NCBI GenBank assembly: GCA_021734475.1
Contig: JAIPIU010000002.1
Coordinates: forward strand, 188,122-252,121
From: Candidatus Altimarinota bacterium
Lineage (GTDB): Bacteria; Patescibacteriota; Gracilibacteria; Absconditabacterales; Absconditicoccaceae
DNA length: 64,000 bases
Direction of reading: 5' to 3'
Shown: positions 22,864-33,382 of the stretch, one piece after another
How the letters are laid out: every line of letters begins with the position of its first letter
Numbering within the stretch: position 1 is the first letter of the stretch
Made by a program: the position numbers and the translations under genes
Notes under the pieces: model-generated
Told to the model about the DNA's origin: nothing
What the model saw: only the letters and a program-made list of their open reading frames with translations
The model's database searches: none

Positions 22864-24414
22864 ATGACAAAGAAAAAAATCACAACACCAACAACAACTC
22901 CTCAAGATGGAGAAGAAACAAAAATTTTAAAAACAAAAAATTGAGATATTATGGAAGGTATTTCAGAAACTGGAAATATCAACTTAGATCCAGATGTTCT
23001 TCAGAGTATTTTGAAAAATCAAAAATCTGATGAATTAAAAAATATATCATCAATTATAGATATTGAAATCTTAATTAACAAAGCAAACGAATCTTTAGAT
23101 ACAAATACAATCAAAGAATGTATTCAGATTTTAGAATCTTATAAAAATAATTATTTAAATACAAAGATAAATACTTTAGTAGAAAAATTTCTAGAACAAA
23201 ATCAAATAACAGATATGGACGAAAAGTTTTTAGCACTATCTGAAGATACTAGGATTTTGATATGTATATACCGAAGTAGAATAAAAAAATACTGATATTC
23301 ATGTGGATGATGATTTTGATATTACAAGACGCCAACTTGATGTTGAGGTTGTATATCATGAAGAGAAAATATGGAAAAGGCAAATCTTGATCATCTAGCA
23401 AAATATATATGAGATAGACAGTACCAAGTTCCCGAAGAAAGAATTCAAGATGCTCAATCAAATTTTATTAAAGAATTTTGATGAGATATAGAAAATCCTA
23501 CAGAAGCTTTGGAAAAAATTATAAAAATATACTCATCTAAATTAAAAGATTGTGAAGAAAAAATAAAGTATAAAAAGGCTCTAGATAGAATAAAAATGGA
23601 TGATCATAATTTAACTGATAAAATAATATTTGATAATATTTCATGATTTGTAGATCATATAAAAGGAATAGATTGAACTCAAAATATTCAAGTGGATATC
23701 CAAAATAAAGTTGCAGCCTATATCCAATGAACTAGTAGAGATTCTAAATCAGCATGAATGGAATACGGTAATTATGTAGCCGTGCGATACGATTGAAAAA
23801 GAAAAGATGTCCATGTTGTTTATAGAGATGCTTACAGTTCCAGTAGAGACGATCGATCTCTTTGTTTCAATAGATTAGAAATAAAAAATATCGAAACAAA
23901 AGATGAGAAAATTTTTATAACTGTAAGAGCTAGTAGTGATACAAATTCTAGAACTTACACATTCGATTTTCCTCTAGCTAAAAAAGAAAACTCATGACTT
24001 AGTAAAGAAGATCAAGAAAAATTTACTGAAACTTTCGAGACTAAGAAACAAGAAATCCTGCTTGAACAAATTAAAAGATATGAAAGCAATACAATGCCGG
24101 TATATTGTTTACCACCAGAAATGACTTACAATAATATGCCATGATGAGATGTTCCTTATATTAGACCCACAATATCTAGTGAATATATAGATAAACAAAA
24201 CTGAATCTGAGTCATAGTAATTTACAAACAAATCGATCACTGCGCAGCTCATAAAAGACAATTAGCTCGAGAATGATGGCTTATCAAAGCCGATTGAACT
24301 TATGATAGAGTAGAATATGAAAATATGCGAGATACTGAAAAACTTTCTTGAAAACAAATAAAAATGTTTGCTCAAGAAATCGTACAAAATTATGTAAATA
24401 AAAAATCAGATTAA
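22864..24414 (+). CDS. Unknown protein, tandem paralogue A
   Basis: A 516-residue soluble protein under code 25. Residues ~1-130 are helical and end in DEKFLALSEDTRILI. A cysteine/glycine block follows: CGGG near residue 145, then TGCGGCISG around residue 158, then DHLAKYIGDRQ. Residues ~185-245 are predicted coiled, and the C-terminal half is mixed alpha/beta with VYCLPPEMTY. The gene 24436-25962 repeats the same order of motifs, so they arose by duplication. Conserved Cys (single C plus CxxC) suggests a small metal site. I recognise no family. It follows tRNA-Asn and a short gene without a terminator. Confidence 0.75.
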
Positions 24415-24435
24415 TTTATTTTTTAAAAAATTACA

Positions 24436-25962
24436 ATGAAGAAAGCACCATTAATTTCACAAGAAAATCCAAATTATTTTGATAAAGATCTATTAGTTGA
24501 AACATTTTGTAAAATCGAAAACATATTAAAAGAATTGCCAGAATTAAAATGAATCAATTCATATCAATGATTTATAACTAAACTTGAAGAAAATATATCT
24601 AAGTCTGATTTTCCAAAGGCTATAACTATGGCACAAACATTGATTCGGGAGATAGATAACGATATAAAATATAACAGCGACAAAAGAATCGAAAAGTTTA
24701 TACAAGAAAATAATATCATAGAAATGGATGAAAAATTTTTAGAACTCTCGCAAGATCAAAGAATTCTCATTACTCAATATCGACATGAAAATAATAAATG
24801 AGAAAATTATTCTAAAGATAAAAACTTTGGCTGTGGTACTTATGGATACTTCAAAGTCAATACGACTTGTGGTTCTTGTATCTCATGATGAAAAAATTTA
24901 GCTACGGCATGACTAAGAAAACTAGCAAATTTTTTATGAGATAGACAAAATAAATTACCAGATGATATAATCGATAATGCAATTATGGCAATATTTACAA
25001 AGGAAGATAAAAAAGAAATCCAGCAATTAAAATCTGATTTAAATTGATATCTTCAAAAAATAAAAATATTAGAACAACAACAACAAAGTAAAAAAGCTAT
25101 AATAGATTTTTTTACTAAACATAATCAAGCTGGTGATTATAATACTGTATTAAAATTAATGCCTGCCTTTGCAAGTTACGTACAAGAGAAAGAATTATTT
25201 AGAAAAAATATCAATGCACTTAATATATTTCAGGAAGATGGATTAGTGATTTATGTTTCACAATGAAGTCAAATCAATTGAACCTGACCTATGACTTATT
25301 GGATCACAACAACAATCTGGTATGATGGTCAAGAAAAAAGTTTCAGACATATAGTAAGAGATCCTTCTAATCCAGATTATTATGATACATCTTTTTATCA
25401 GCCCAAATTAAAATTATTATCCCAGCAAGAAAAAGGAGAAAATATAGAATTCAAAATCAGAGTTATTAACAATGATAATTCAAATTATCTTGACTATATT
25501 TCATCTTTCAAAAGAGCGAACCCCAATACTATTGCTAAATTAAACGAGGAAGAACAAGAAAAATTTAAAAAACTTTTCGAAAAAACAATTCAAGAAACTT
25601 GTAAATCAGAGACTAGAGAAAATGGGATTATGTTTTCACGAGTAAATAATACAAGAGTAGAAAGACCTCGAGATAAAGCAGAAATTACTGATAAATATTT
25701 GGATCTCAAAAATGGTATATGAGCATTTATCCTCAAAACACAAATAGATAGCGGTGCAAATGCTAGTGATCGTAATAAACAATATGGACGAAGATGATAT
25801 ATAGTTAATTCTGATGGTAAAGTTGATAACGTACGATATCAATGTGGAAGAGAAGAACAATTGTGACTTATGGATTTTTCTATAAGTGATCCACATAAAA
25901 TCGATAAAGAAAAGGTAAAAGCTATTTTCGATACGACAGCACAATCACTACTGGAAAAATAA
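24436..25962 (+). CDS. Unknown protein, tandem paralogue B
   Basis: A 508-residue protein 21 bases after its paralogue. Shared landmarks in the same order: MDEKFLELSQDQRILI, a CGTYGYFK segment, TTCGSCISG, then LRKLANFLGDRQ, and a helical linker with a QQQQ run. The C-terminal half contains an aromatic-rich WITTTIWYDGQEKSFRHIV region not obviously shared. The conserved C...CxxC suggests bound zinc or iron. The last ~280 residues use few TGA codons, but some remain. No function can be assigned. A strong terminator follows, closing the unit. Confidence 0.75.
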
Positions 25963-25970
25963 AATTCAAA

Positions 25971-26011
25971 AAATCCTGAGTATAAATAAAAATCTAGCTC
26001 AGGATTTTTTT
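25971..26011 (+). terminator. Intrinsic terminator
   Basis: AAATCCTGAG (25971-25980) pairs with CTCAGGATTT (25999-26008), followed by T-run. It closes the tandem-paralogue transcript. Confidence 0.85.
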
Positions 26012-26012
26012 A

Positions 26013-26080
26013 TTGTTGCTATTTTCTGACAACAGTTTTTCCTAGATAGATATTGATATTTATCTACTTTTATATAAATT
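26013..26080 (+). promoter_or_regulatory. Inverted-repeat promoter module ahead of the histidine-phosphatase gene
   Basis: TTGTTG...CAACAG (26013-26035), then TTTTTCCTAGATAGATA, TTGATA (26053-26058), 16 bases, TAAATT. Nearly identical base for base to the module at 22468, although that one drives native genes and this one a TGA-free gene. Confidence 0.6.
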
Positions 26081-26134
26081 ACTAAATGTCAATTATGGGT
26101 CATTAATAGTATTAACAATTTAAAACAAAATCAT

Positions 26135-26962
26135 ATGGAACAATTATTTGTAGTTCGTCACGGAGATTATGCTGTAGGTGGAATACTTTCTGAAGAAGGT
26201 AAAAATCAAATCATGTCACATCTAGTTCCTCAGATAAGGAGCTTGATAAGGTATGATAGAAAACCACTTCCAACTATTGCTATCATAAGCTCAACTGCTC
26301 CTAGAGCATTTGAAACAGCTCAGATTATCAGAGATGGAATTGACGATTTCAAAGTACGGGGATATGAAGAAATTAATCCTTTCCTAGGCATTGCTTTGTG
26401 TCCATATTTGTGGTCGGCTAATGATGCTGAAAATAAATCTGAAACTTATTACTCTCAACGTAATTGTAACAAGATTCTCTCAATCTTGGAAAATCATGAC
26501 AGTAGTATGGATGTAATTTATCCAGACAGAACAATAAAAGGTGCAGATACGCTATCAAATTACACAGTAGTAATTATAGTTTCACACCTTGAAGTTGTTG
26601 ATGAATTTCCTTTGTTTTTTATAGAAAATATTTTGAGAGCCAATCTCGATACTTCTCCTATAAGAAATATAACAAACAATTCATCCTTCAAAAAAGGAGA
26701 AGGAGTTTACATCGATATTCTAAAAAAAGAATTTAAACTTTTAAAGGATAACGATGATACATTATTAAATTCTAAATTAAATCTGCTTCACAATCTACTT
26801 GTGATTACAGATCCGCACCCTGATCTTCCAAATGAACTTTCTGATTACAGAAATGCTTTCCAAAATTTCTTGGAAGAAACTTCAGCATGTACGGATAGTT
26901 TCGATGAGGTATATACTAATGCTCTCGCAAAGTTTCGGGATGTCCTACTTGCTGATATCTAG
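26135..26962 (+). CDS. Histidine-phosphatase-superfamily protein (TGA-free)
   Basis: A 275-residue protein. VVRHGDY holds the catalytic RHG motif at residues 7-10, SSTAPRAFETAQII the second Arg, and VSHLEVVDEF the second catalytic His. Acid residues lie between, as in the branch with phosphoglycerate mutase-like fold. It probably dephosphorylates a small molecule or protein; the substrate is not clear, and the ~75-residue C-terminal extension is unusual. All glycines are GGN, none TGA, and it ends TAG. The promoter module upstream is the native type. A bulged GC-type terminator follows. Confidence 0.8.
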   Translation: MEQLFVVRHGDYAVGGILSEEGKNQIMSHLVPQIRSLIRYDRKPLPTIAIISSTAPRAFETAQIIRDGIDDFKVRGYEEINPFLGIALCPYLWSANDAENKSETYYSQRNCNKILSILENHDSSMDVIYPDRTIKGADTLSNYTVVIIVSHLEVVDEFPLFFIENILRANLDTSPIRNITNNSSFKKGEGVYIDILKKEFKLLKDNDDTLLNSKLNLLHNLLVITDPHPDLPNELSDYRNAFQNFLEETSACTDSFDEVYTNALAKFRDVLLADI

Positions 26963-26984
26963 CTTCTATTTTGTAAGTTTAACG

Positions 26985-27015
26985 CCTGTTGAGTTTTCTC
27001 GGCAGGTTTTTTTTT
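26985..27015 (+). terminator. Intrinsic terminator
   Basis: CCTGTTGAG-TTTT-CTCGGCAGG, a 9-bp stem with two G-U pairs and nine T after it. The TTTT loop and GU pairs recur in the terminator at 40995, after another TGA-free gene. Confidence 0.85.
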
Positions 27016-27028
27016 ACTCATTTTTTCC

Positions 27029-27345
27029 TCATCATTCCGGCGCCAAGTTTTACAGCCGGAATCTGAGTGAAACGAATTCCGCTTTAGCGGAATAGAATGT
27101 AAAAAAAGATTCTCTCTTTCAAAAATAGCCCTTCGACTACGCGAAGGACAAGCACGGGAATAATATTGATCTAGTTATTATGAGTGAAAACAACTAGTCA
27201 TTCCGGTCTCAAGGACAAAGTCTGCAACCGGAATCTATTTTTTTGTCATTGTGAGCAAACCACGGAATATTCAGTGGGAAGAAAAATAATCTTAATTCAT
27301 AAAACAAAAGATTGCTTCGTCGCTTTACTCCTCGCAATGACAAGT
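27029..27345. repeat. Cluster of GTCATT/AATGAC palindromic repeats
   Basis: This 500-base gene gap holds a degenerate CATTCCGGCGCCAAG...CAGCCGGAATC unit (27031), a CCGCTTTAGCGG palindrome, a GTCATTCCGG...CCGGAATC unit (27199) and a GTCATTGTGAGCAAA...CTCGCAATGAC unit (27246-27345). No gene seen. Confidence 0.75.
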
Positions 27346-27359
27346 AAATTTCTTTTCAT

Positions 27360-27391
27360 AAATTTGCGTTTTTTTGAATTCTAGCTACAAT
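27360..27391 (+). promoter_or_regulatory. Shared upstream element of TrmB-like gene 2
   Basis: The same 23-base string as at 20104 (AAATTTGCG+TTTTTTT+GAATTCT), followed by TACAAT at the -10 distance. Flanks differ, so the identity looks functional. Confidence 0.55.
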
Positions 27392-27464
27392 TGTAGTGTG
27401 GTGTTTAAACCTTTCAACAAGATATTATTTATCATTTAAAATTTATCATTTAAAATTATTTGAA

Positions 27465-28223
27465 ATGGATTCAAATTTAATTGATCAACTTTCATACTAT
27501 GGCTTCTCAGATAAAGAAGCTAAAATTTACCTTACTTGCTTAGAACTCTGATCTAGCTTAGCTAGTACTATTGCTAGACGTAGTGAAGTAAATAGATGAA
27601 CAACTTATTCGATTCTTGATGATTTCAAAAGAAGATGAATAGTTAGTGAAAATATTAGAGAAGATCTAAAATATTTCAGCGTATTAAATCCTGAAATACT
27701 CTTCAAAAGAGAAGAAGAAAAATATGAAAAAATGAAAGCTACTTTGCCAGATCTTTTGGCAATCACAGAGAAATTTGGAAATAGACCCAAGACTCAGTTT
27801 TTTGAGTGATTTCAGTGACTAAAAAAAATATTTGAAGAAGTTCTCAATGCCTGAGATAAAATGATTAATCCTTACCTATCATTTGTATGAACCAATAAAA
27901 TGGATCCTAGAGTAGAGAAATATATTTACAATGAATTTATCCCTCAGAGAGCAAAAATCAAAACCAAAACCAAGGCTATTATGTCACGCAATCAATCTCA
28001 ATATATAGACTATCACAAAAAATCTCACAATACATTGATAGTAGATAAACCACTCTTCGACCTATGAAATGAGATTGTTGTATATTCAAATAATAAAGTT
28101 GCAATACTGATGTACGATACAGCTGAAATGTCATGACTAACAATCGAAAGTCAAACACTTCATGATGGACTTACTAGTTTATTTAACTTGATACGAGATA
28201 TTTATAAAAAGAAAAAATCTTAA
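27465..28223 (+). CDS. TrmB-family transcriptional regulator, copy 2
   Basis: A 252-residue paralogue of the gene at 20257. It shares the N-terminus MDSNLI, the YGFSDKEAKIYL helix, STIARRSEVNRGTTYSIL recognition helix, and FFEGFQGLKKIFEEV at the start of the sensor domain. The second half is more diverged. Its stop overlaps the start of the next gene (TAATG), so the two are translationally coupled. It carries the same upstream element as copy 1, so both may be controlled by the same signal or by themselves. Confidence 0.85.
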
Positions 28224-30613
28224 TGCTAAAAAATTTACTTCACAAAGCCAGTCAGAAATTAAACAAAATGGATAATGCTGTCAATTGACCGGATCCAAGA
28301 TTTGTTAGTTTACAAGAATCTGGTAAAGATATAAAAGAGTTCGTATCATTCGATGTCTCAGATAAATATTGTCACAATTATATAGGTAAAATGAGAAAAG
28401 ATTGAGAGTGAATTTACAATGATGAAGTAATTACAGCATTACTAAGTTTTTTTATGAAAAATATTTCTAAAGATCAAACCTTTACAATTGAACTTGCCAA
28501 TATAGTTAGTGAAATATTAAATGATAACGACAATAAAGAACAATATTATAGCTACGAAGAACAAAAAAAACATATAATAAATATCGCAAAAAAATTAAAT
28601 AAAAAATGATCAAAAAAATTATTAATAATAGATATCCAAGATAGAAATCCAGAATTATTTGAAGCTTTGAAAGATAATTGAATAGCTGCTCTAAATAATA
28701 AATCCAAAAAGCCAACGCTCAATTTAGATAATTTCAATAGTCTAGATATAGCACAATATTTGTATCGAGCTACAAAAAAAAATCCTGAATATTTTGATGA
28801 TCTAAAAAAACTTAAACCAGCTCATTTGCAAAATGTAAATTGAAATACTGATTATTATTGATTGATAGAATTAGCAATTCGTATCAATGATCTGCTTCAT
28901 GGTATTATAGTACAATGATGAGTCGCAAGACAAAAAAAATATGATGCATTGTTGCTTAGGCATATCAATCCAAACGATCCCGGATATCCGGTTTTGAAAG
29001 ATTTAAAAATTTTTTGTGCTAATGTTTTGGATAAACAATGAGAAGAAATTCCTTACTGAAATAAATTTAGATGACTGTATTTTGATACAGAAAAAAGTGA
29101 AATGCTAGTCCAAAAAATTCAAGAAAAAGAAAAAATCAGATCAAAAATCCGTGGAACAACATCTATTATCTCAGCATTACTTATATGAGTTTTGTGAACC
29201 AATCAAGTTATGCAATATTCACAATCCAAAAAACTTAAAGAACAAACTCAAGAAACAATCAAAGAAATTTTTGAGAACAAAAAAGCTTATCGATCATGAG
29301 ATATGTGATGATGAGAATATTTATGAGATGAAAAAATAGAAGCTATAAATTCTTATGTAGAAAACCTTTATAACAGATTTATTTTTCGTTATGGATGAAT
29401 ATGAAAATTTACAGAAACAGAATTTAAATCAAAAATAATCGATTGTCTAAATGATCAAAAAGTTTTGGATTTGCTATGACAGTATCGAGGCTGAGATAAT
29501 ATGGTCACAGAAGATAAAGTGATAGACGAATATTTAATTCCTAGAAATATATGAGAATTCAAAACTTCATGAGTAGATGTTGTACCATATTCTGACTATC
29601 TAAAATATACAGATGCTTTTGTAAATACTATATTATTGGAAGAAGATTTTGAAACCAATCGAGATGAAACCAATAGAATAAATGGAGTTAGATGATCTAC
29701 ATACAATTTTAAATTAGCAGATGAAATTTGATCGTACTCACCCAAATATCAATGAATGTATGGATCTGTTACTTATGTACATCAATTAGCTCAAGTCAAA
29801 ATATGATGAAAATATTATATAGCGGCCACATGAACATATCGATGAGATTTCAAAAAAAGTGAAAACTATGAATTATATTCTTCTAGATGAAGAGAATTTG
29901 CCATAGATTTTCTCAAGCAAACATATCCTATTATCAACGAGCTTTTGGATCAATATTTACTTCGCTATTACAAACGATATAGTAATTCATGAGATCTTAA
30001 CTGACTCTATAAAAATAAAATGCCATGAGATATAGAGATGATTTTACTAAAAGATTTTTTATCCAAATGACTATTAAAAAAAATTAACAAAAATCAGACT
30101 GATAAAATTATTACTTATCTAGATGAGTTCGCAATACAAAATCAAGATACACTCAAAAAATTACAATCAGAAATAATGCCAAATTTAATACCAACAAACG
30201 CTAGTTTGATACCAAATGGAATACTAGAACCATATGAAGAGGCAATGAAAAATTCTATCAAAGATAAAGAAGATATAATTTCAGATAATGCTCGATTACC
30301 AGTATCTAGATGGAAAGATTGAGAAAAAAGTGTAAGTCAATTGTGAAAATACAGAGCTCAAGACGGCAAAATATATCTAATATGAAAAGTAAAAATAAAC
30401 GGCAAAGAATATCTTTACGCAGAAGAGGAATGAAGAGTATATAGAGACCAAAATGAATACGGAATTTATTATGGCGAAATAGTCGCCAAAGATTATTTCA
30501 AAACCAAATCTGACTTCCTCCAAAAAAAACTCATCTACGAAAAAAAACTCAAAAGCGCATCTCAAAGACATGACAATAGGCCGCTTAAAAATGATAGCAT
30601 CCCCAAAAAATAA
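28223..30613 (+). CDS. Large unknown protein with one membrane helix
   Basis: A 796-residue protein, start overlapping the TrmB-like stop by one base. Residues 1-~300 are soluble and mostly helical; a single hydrophobic segment (SIISALLIGVLGTNQV) sits near residue 312; the remaining ~480 residues would lie on the other side, ending in a beta-rich KYRAQDGKIYLIGKV region and basic tail. No signal peptide and no recognised catalytic motif. The coupling to a TrmB-like regulator suggests it is the regulator's main target. Family unknown. Confidence 0.75.
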
Positions 30614-30663
30614 TTCTAAATAGTATTGTGTCGAGATAGAAAACTTGTGCTCCTTTTCTTAAA

Positions 30664-30741
30664 TTACTCTCCTAAATCCTCTCTAAAATAGAGAGGACTT
30701 TTTTGTTTCTCCCCTCTATTTTAGAGGGGTAAGGGGAGTAA
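30664..30741. repeat. 78-bp inverted-repeat element, copy 1
   Basis: TTACTCTCC at the left end and GGGGAGTAA at the right end frame two hairpins, CCTCTCT-AAAAT-AGAGAGG and CCCCTCT...AGAGGGG. The first hairpin with its T-run (30674-30702) can also terminate the preceding gene. A relative lies at 33259. Confidence 0.7.
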
Positions 30742-30751
30742 TAAACTAATC

Positions 30752-30820
30752 TGTTGAAGTTATTCAACAACACATTTTCCATTCACTATATTGACATTTA
30801 TTAGTAATAATATATATTAT
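30752..30820 (+). promoter_or_regulatory. Inverted-repeat promoter module ahead of methyltransferase
   Basis: Perfect 7-bp TGTTGAA-GTTA-TTCAACA (30752-30769), ACACATTTTCC, then TTGACA (30791-30796), 16 bases and TATATT (30813-30818). Confidence 0.65.
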
Positions 30821-30850
30821 GCGAAGTTTAATATTTAATTATTCTTCGCA

Positions 30851-31615
30851 ATGTCTGATATTATCAACAATCAAATAGAATTCTCTTGAATTAGATCGAA
30901 ACTTTACAAAGAGGCTTTGAATGAATATCCAGAATCTAGAAAATCAGATTTTGAGATAATGAAAAATTTTCTTGATCCTAAAAAAAATGAAATCATACTT
31001 GAAGTAGGAGCATGAACTTGATTTTTTTCTGGATCGATTGCAGATAGATGTAAACACCTATACGTATCAGATCCTTCTGATCAACAATTGGAAGCTGTAC
31101 AAAATTTATGAAAAGATAATATTACTCTTGTTCAATCTTGAGCAGAGAATATAAATCTTTCAGAAAATTCAGTAGATAGTATACGAAGTTTTGGATCTAT
31201 ACATCATTGTTTCAATAAAACTCAAGCATTCCAAAATTTTCAAAAAATTCTTAAATCTGGATGAAAACTTGTAATAGTAGATGTACTTTCTGGTTCAGAT
31301 TTAGCTAAACATTTTGATGATAAAGTCGCTAAATATTGTATTAGCTGACATGAAGTTTCTTTTTTGACTAAAGAATATTTTGATAGTCTATGTTTTTCCT
31401 CGTGATTAAAAAATATAAAGACTCAAGACTTGGATGTACAACGAAAATTTACTCAAGAAGAAGATATTGGAGATTTTCTCTATAAACTTCATGCTATGAC
31501 AAAAAGCTCTATCGCAGAGTGTTTACAATGAGCAAAGGATATTCTATGAGTAACTAAGAACGACTTATTCTATTGTCTCAATCGACCTTTGACAGTCTTT
31601 GTAGCAGAGAAATAA
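30851..31615 (+). CDS. Class I SAM-dependent methyltransferase
   Basis: A 254-residue protein. LEVGAGTGFFSG is SAM motif I, with all three key glycines partly TGA; VSDPSDQQ is motif II; KSGGKLVIVDVLS corresponds to the post-II strand. The C-terminal 80 residues lack a recognised substrate domain, so the acceptor (small molecule, quinone-like, other) is unknown. It is first in a unit of four genes that also contains a second methyltransferase, bracketed by two inverted-repeat elements. Its glycine codons are native type. Confidence 0.85.
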
Positions 31616-31637
31616 TTTTTATATTTAAAAAAAACAA

Positions 31638-32321
31638 ATGACAAATCTACCAGAATCACGAAATCATAATCCAGTAATTGTTGCTATATGATCCAGTGCA
31701 AAATTCAAAGATGAATTGTACAAGACATTGATTTCTTATCAAAATAAAACTTGGATTTCTATACCCAAACCTTCTGATGATTTAAAATGATCAGACTTTG
31801 ATATTTATTTTTTTTCAGATCAGATAGATGATAGATTACTCCCAGATATTAATAAATTTTGATCTTTGGTTGTCAGTTCCAATGAATATCCAAACAAGAT
31901 GATACTACATGAACTCAAATGAGCAAACAAAATTAAATTATACAATACAGTAGATGAAATTTCACTAGAACTAAGAACTGTTTTATCAAACTTTGAAAAG
32001 ATATGAAAAAATATGAATTACATAGATATAAATAATCCCAAAACTTGAAATATATTTTGGCGAAATGGATGATGAGATCCACGATGATGGAAATGTCCTG
32101 CAATAGTTACAAATAATATAAAATCCTGACAGCAGTTTAATTGTATAGGATTCGACGATTTCACAGATCAAAAATATAGTGTCGGTAATTGAGAAATTGA
32201 ATACCTAAGCTTTGTCTGACTCAAAGAACGATTAGAAAAAAATAAAAGCTACAAAAATGCTGATTTAATAATAAAGAATCTAAAAATTATAATAGCAGAA
32301 ATGGAAGATTTAACTTTATAA
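31638..32321 (+). CDS. Unknown soluble protein
   Basis: A 227-residue protein under code 25. The N-terminal region (VIVAIGSSAKFKDELY, then FDIYFFSDQ) looks like an alpha/beta Rossmann-like start, but no binding motif is complete. A GWKCPAIV stretch holds one of only two cysteines. No family recognised. It follows the methyltransferase by 22 bases and is probably cotranscribed. Confidence 0.65.
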
Positions 32322-32347
32322 TTTTTATATTTTCACCAAACTTACAA

Positions 32348-32512
32348 ATGAATAAATTCGAACAATTTCAAACTTTAAAAGAAGCGCAAACGTTCTTTGA
32401 TAAACTTTCCGTAGAAAGTAGACAAAATCTTATGACAGTATTAAAGGAGGAAGAAAAAAGAAAAAAAGAAATGGAAGAAAAAGTAAAACGCGATAATTGG
32501 TTATGTATGTAA
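32348..32512 (+). CDS. Small charged helical protein
   Basis: A 54-residue protein, MNKFEQFQTLKEAQ to KRDNWLCM, mostly a single charged helix rich in Glu and Lys. It has no glycine, so its code cannot be judged. It lies 26 bases after the preceding gene, in the same direction. No function visible. Confidence 0.5.
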   Translation: MNKFEQFQTLKEAQTFFDKLSVESRQNLMTVLKEEEKRKKEMEEKVKRDNWLCM

Positions 32513-32548
32513 TTATTAAAATAATATTTATATTCCCCCAAATTACCC

Positions 32549-33235
32549 ATGCCACAAAACAGATATGACAATATCCTCAGAGAACACAATCAAGAAATTC
32601 TTAATCTCTCACCAGCAAATCAAACCATGAGGATAGAGCTCGCTCTAGAAATAAAAAAAATCTTGGAACGAAAAACAGATTTAAGAATTTTGGAAATAGG
32701 AGTCTGAGAATGAGATTTGACCAAATATCTTTTGCAATACAATCCTGATATCAAATTAGACTGCCTGGATATATCAAGCGAGATGCTCGATTCTGCGAAG
32801 CAAAATATATGAGATCAAAATATAAATTTCATCCAAAGCGATGCTTGTGAATATTTGGATAATCCTGAAACGAAGACTTACGGAGTAATTCTTTCTGCTT
32901 GGACTATCCACAACTTCACCAAAAAAGAGCAAAGAAAAATCTTTAGAAAAATATATGAGAAATTAGAGAGCTGATGAGTAATGCTAATAATGGATAAAAT
33001 ATACCCTGATAATTTAGATAAAAGTATATGACTATTCAATCTACAAAATGAAAGATATAGATATTTAAATCCTGAACTAGAGAATGCAATCCGACTTCAT
33101 GAAAAACAAGACTATGACACTAATTATAAAATGCAAGAATCTCATACAAAACTATTATTGAAAGAAATCTGATTTAAGGATATCGAGATTTTGGATAGGA
33201 TAGAGAGAGATGTCCTATTGATCGCTAGAAAATAG
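32549..33235 (+). CDS. Class I SAM-dependent methyltransferase
   Basis: A 228-residue protein. ILEIGVGEGDLTKYL is motif I, LDCLDISSEML motif II, NFIQSDACEYL motif III and SAWTIHNF the post-motif helix; ESGGVMLIMDKIYP is motif IV. Overall it resembles small-molecule methyltransferases of the UbiE/Methyltransf_25 type. The acceptor is not evident. Motif glycines are TGA, so it is a native-code gene despite sitting next to the TGA-free island that begins 150 bases downstream. Confidence 0.85.
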
Positions 33236-33258
33236 ATAAACAAAAAATCTAAAATAAA

Positions 33259-33346
33259 TTACCCCAACCTATATCCTTCCCCTAAAATATGGGAAGGACT
33301 AAAATAATTCCCCTCGCTATTTTAGAGAGGGGTCAGGGGAGAGTAA
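33259..33346. repeat. 88-bp inverted-repeat element, copy 2
   Basis: TTACCCC... and ...GGGGAGAGTAA frame the hairpins CCTTCCC...GGGAAGG and CCCCTC...GAGGGG. Same plan as 30664-30741. A half-copy occurs at 45199. It separates the native block from the TGA-free island. Confidence 0.7.
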
Positions 33347-33382
33347 CAAAAACAAAACTAAAAAATAAAGGAGATCATTAAC

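Noticed and set aside
1..26000. TGA as tryptophan or selenocysteine
   Set aside because: Tryptophan is consistently TGG at conserved positions, and TGA always falls on conserved glycines, with no SECIS-like structure.
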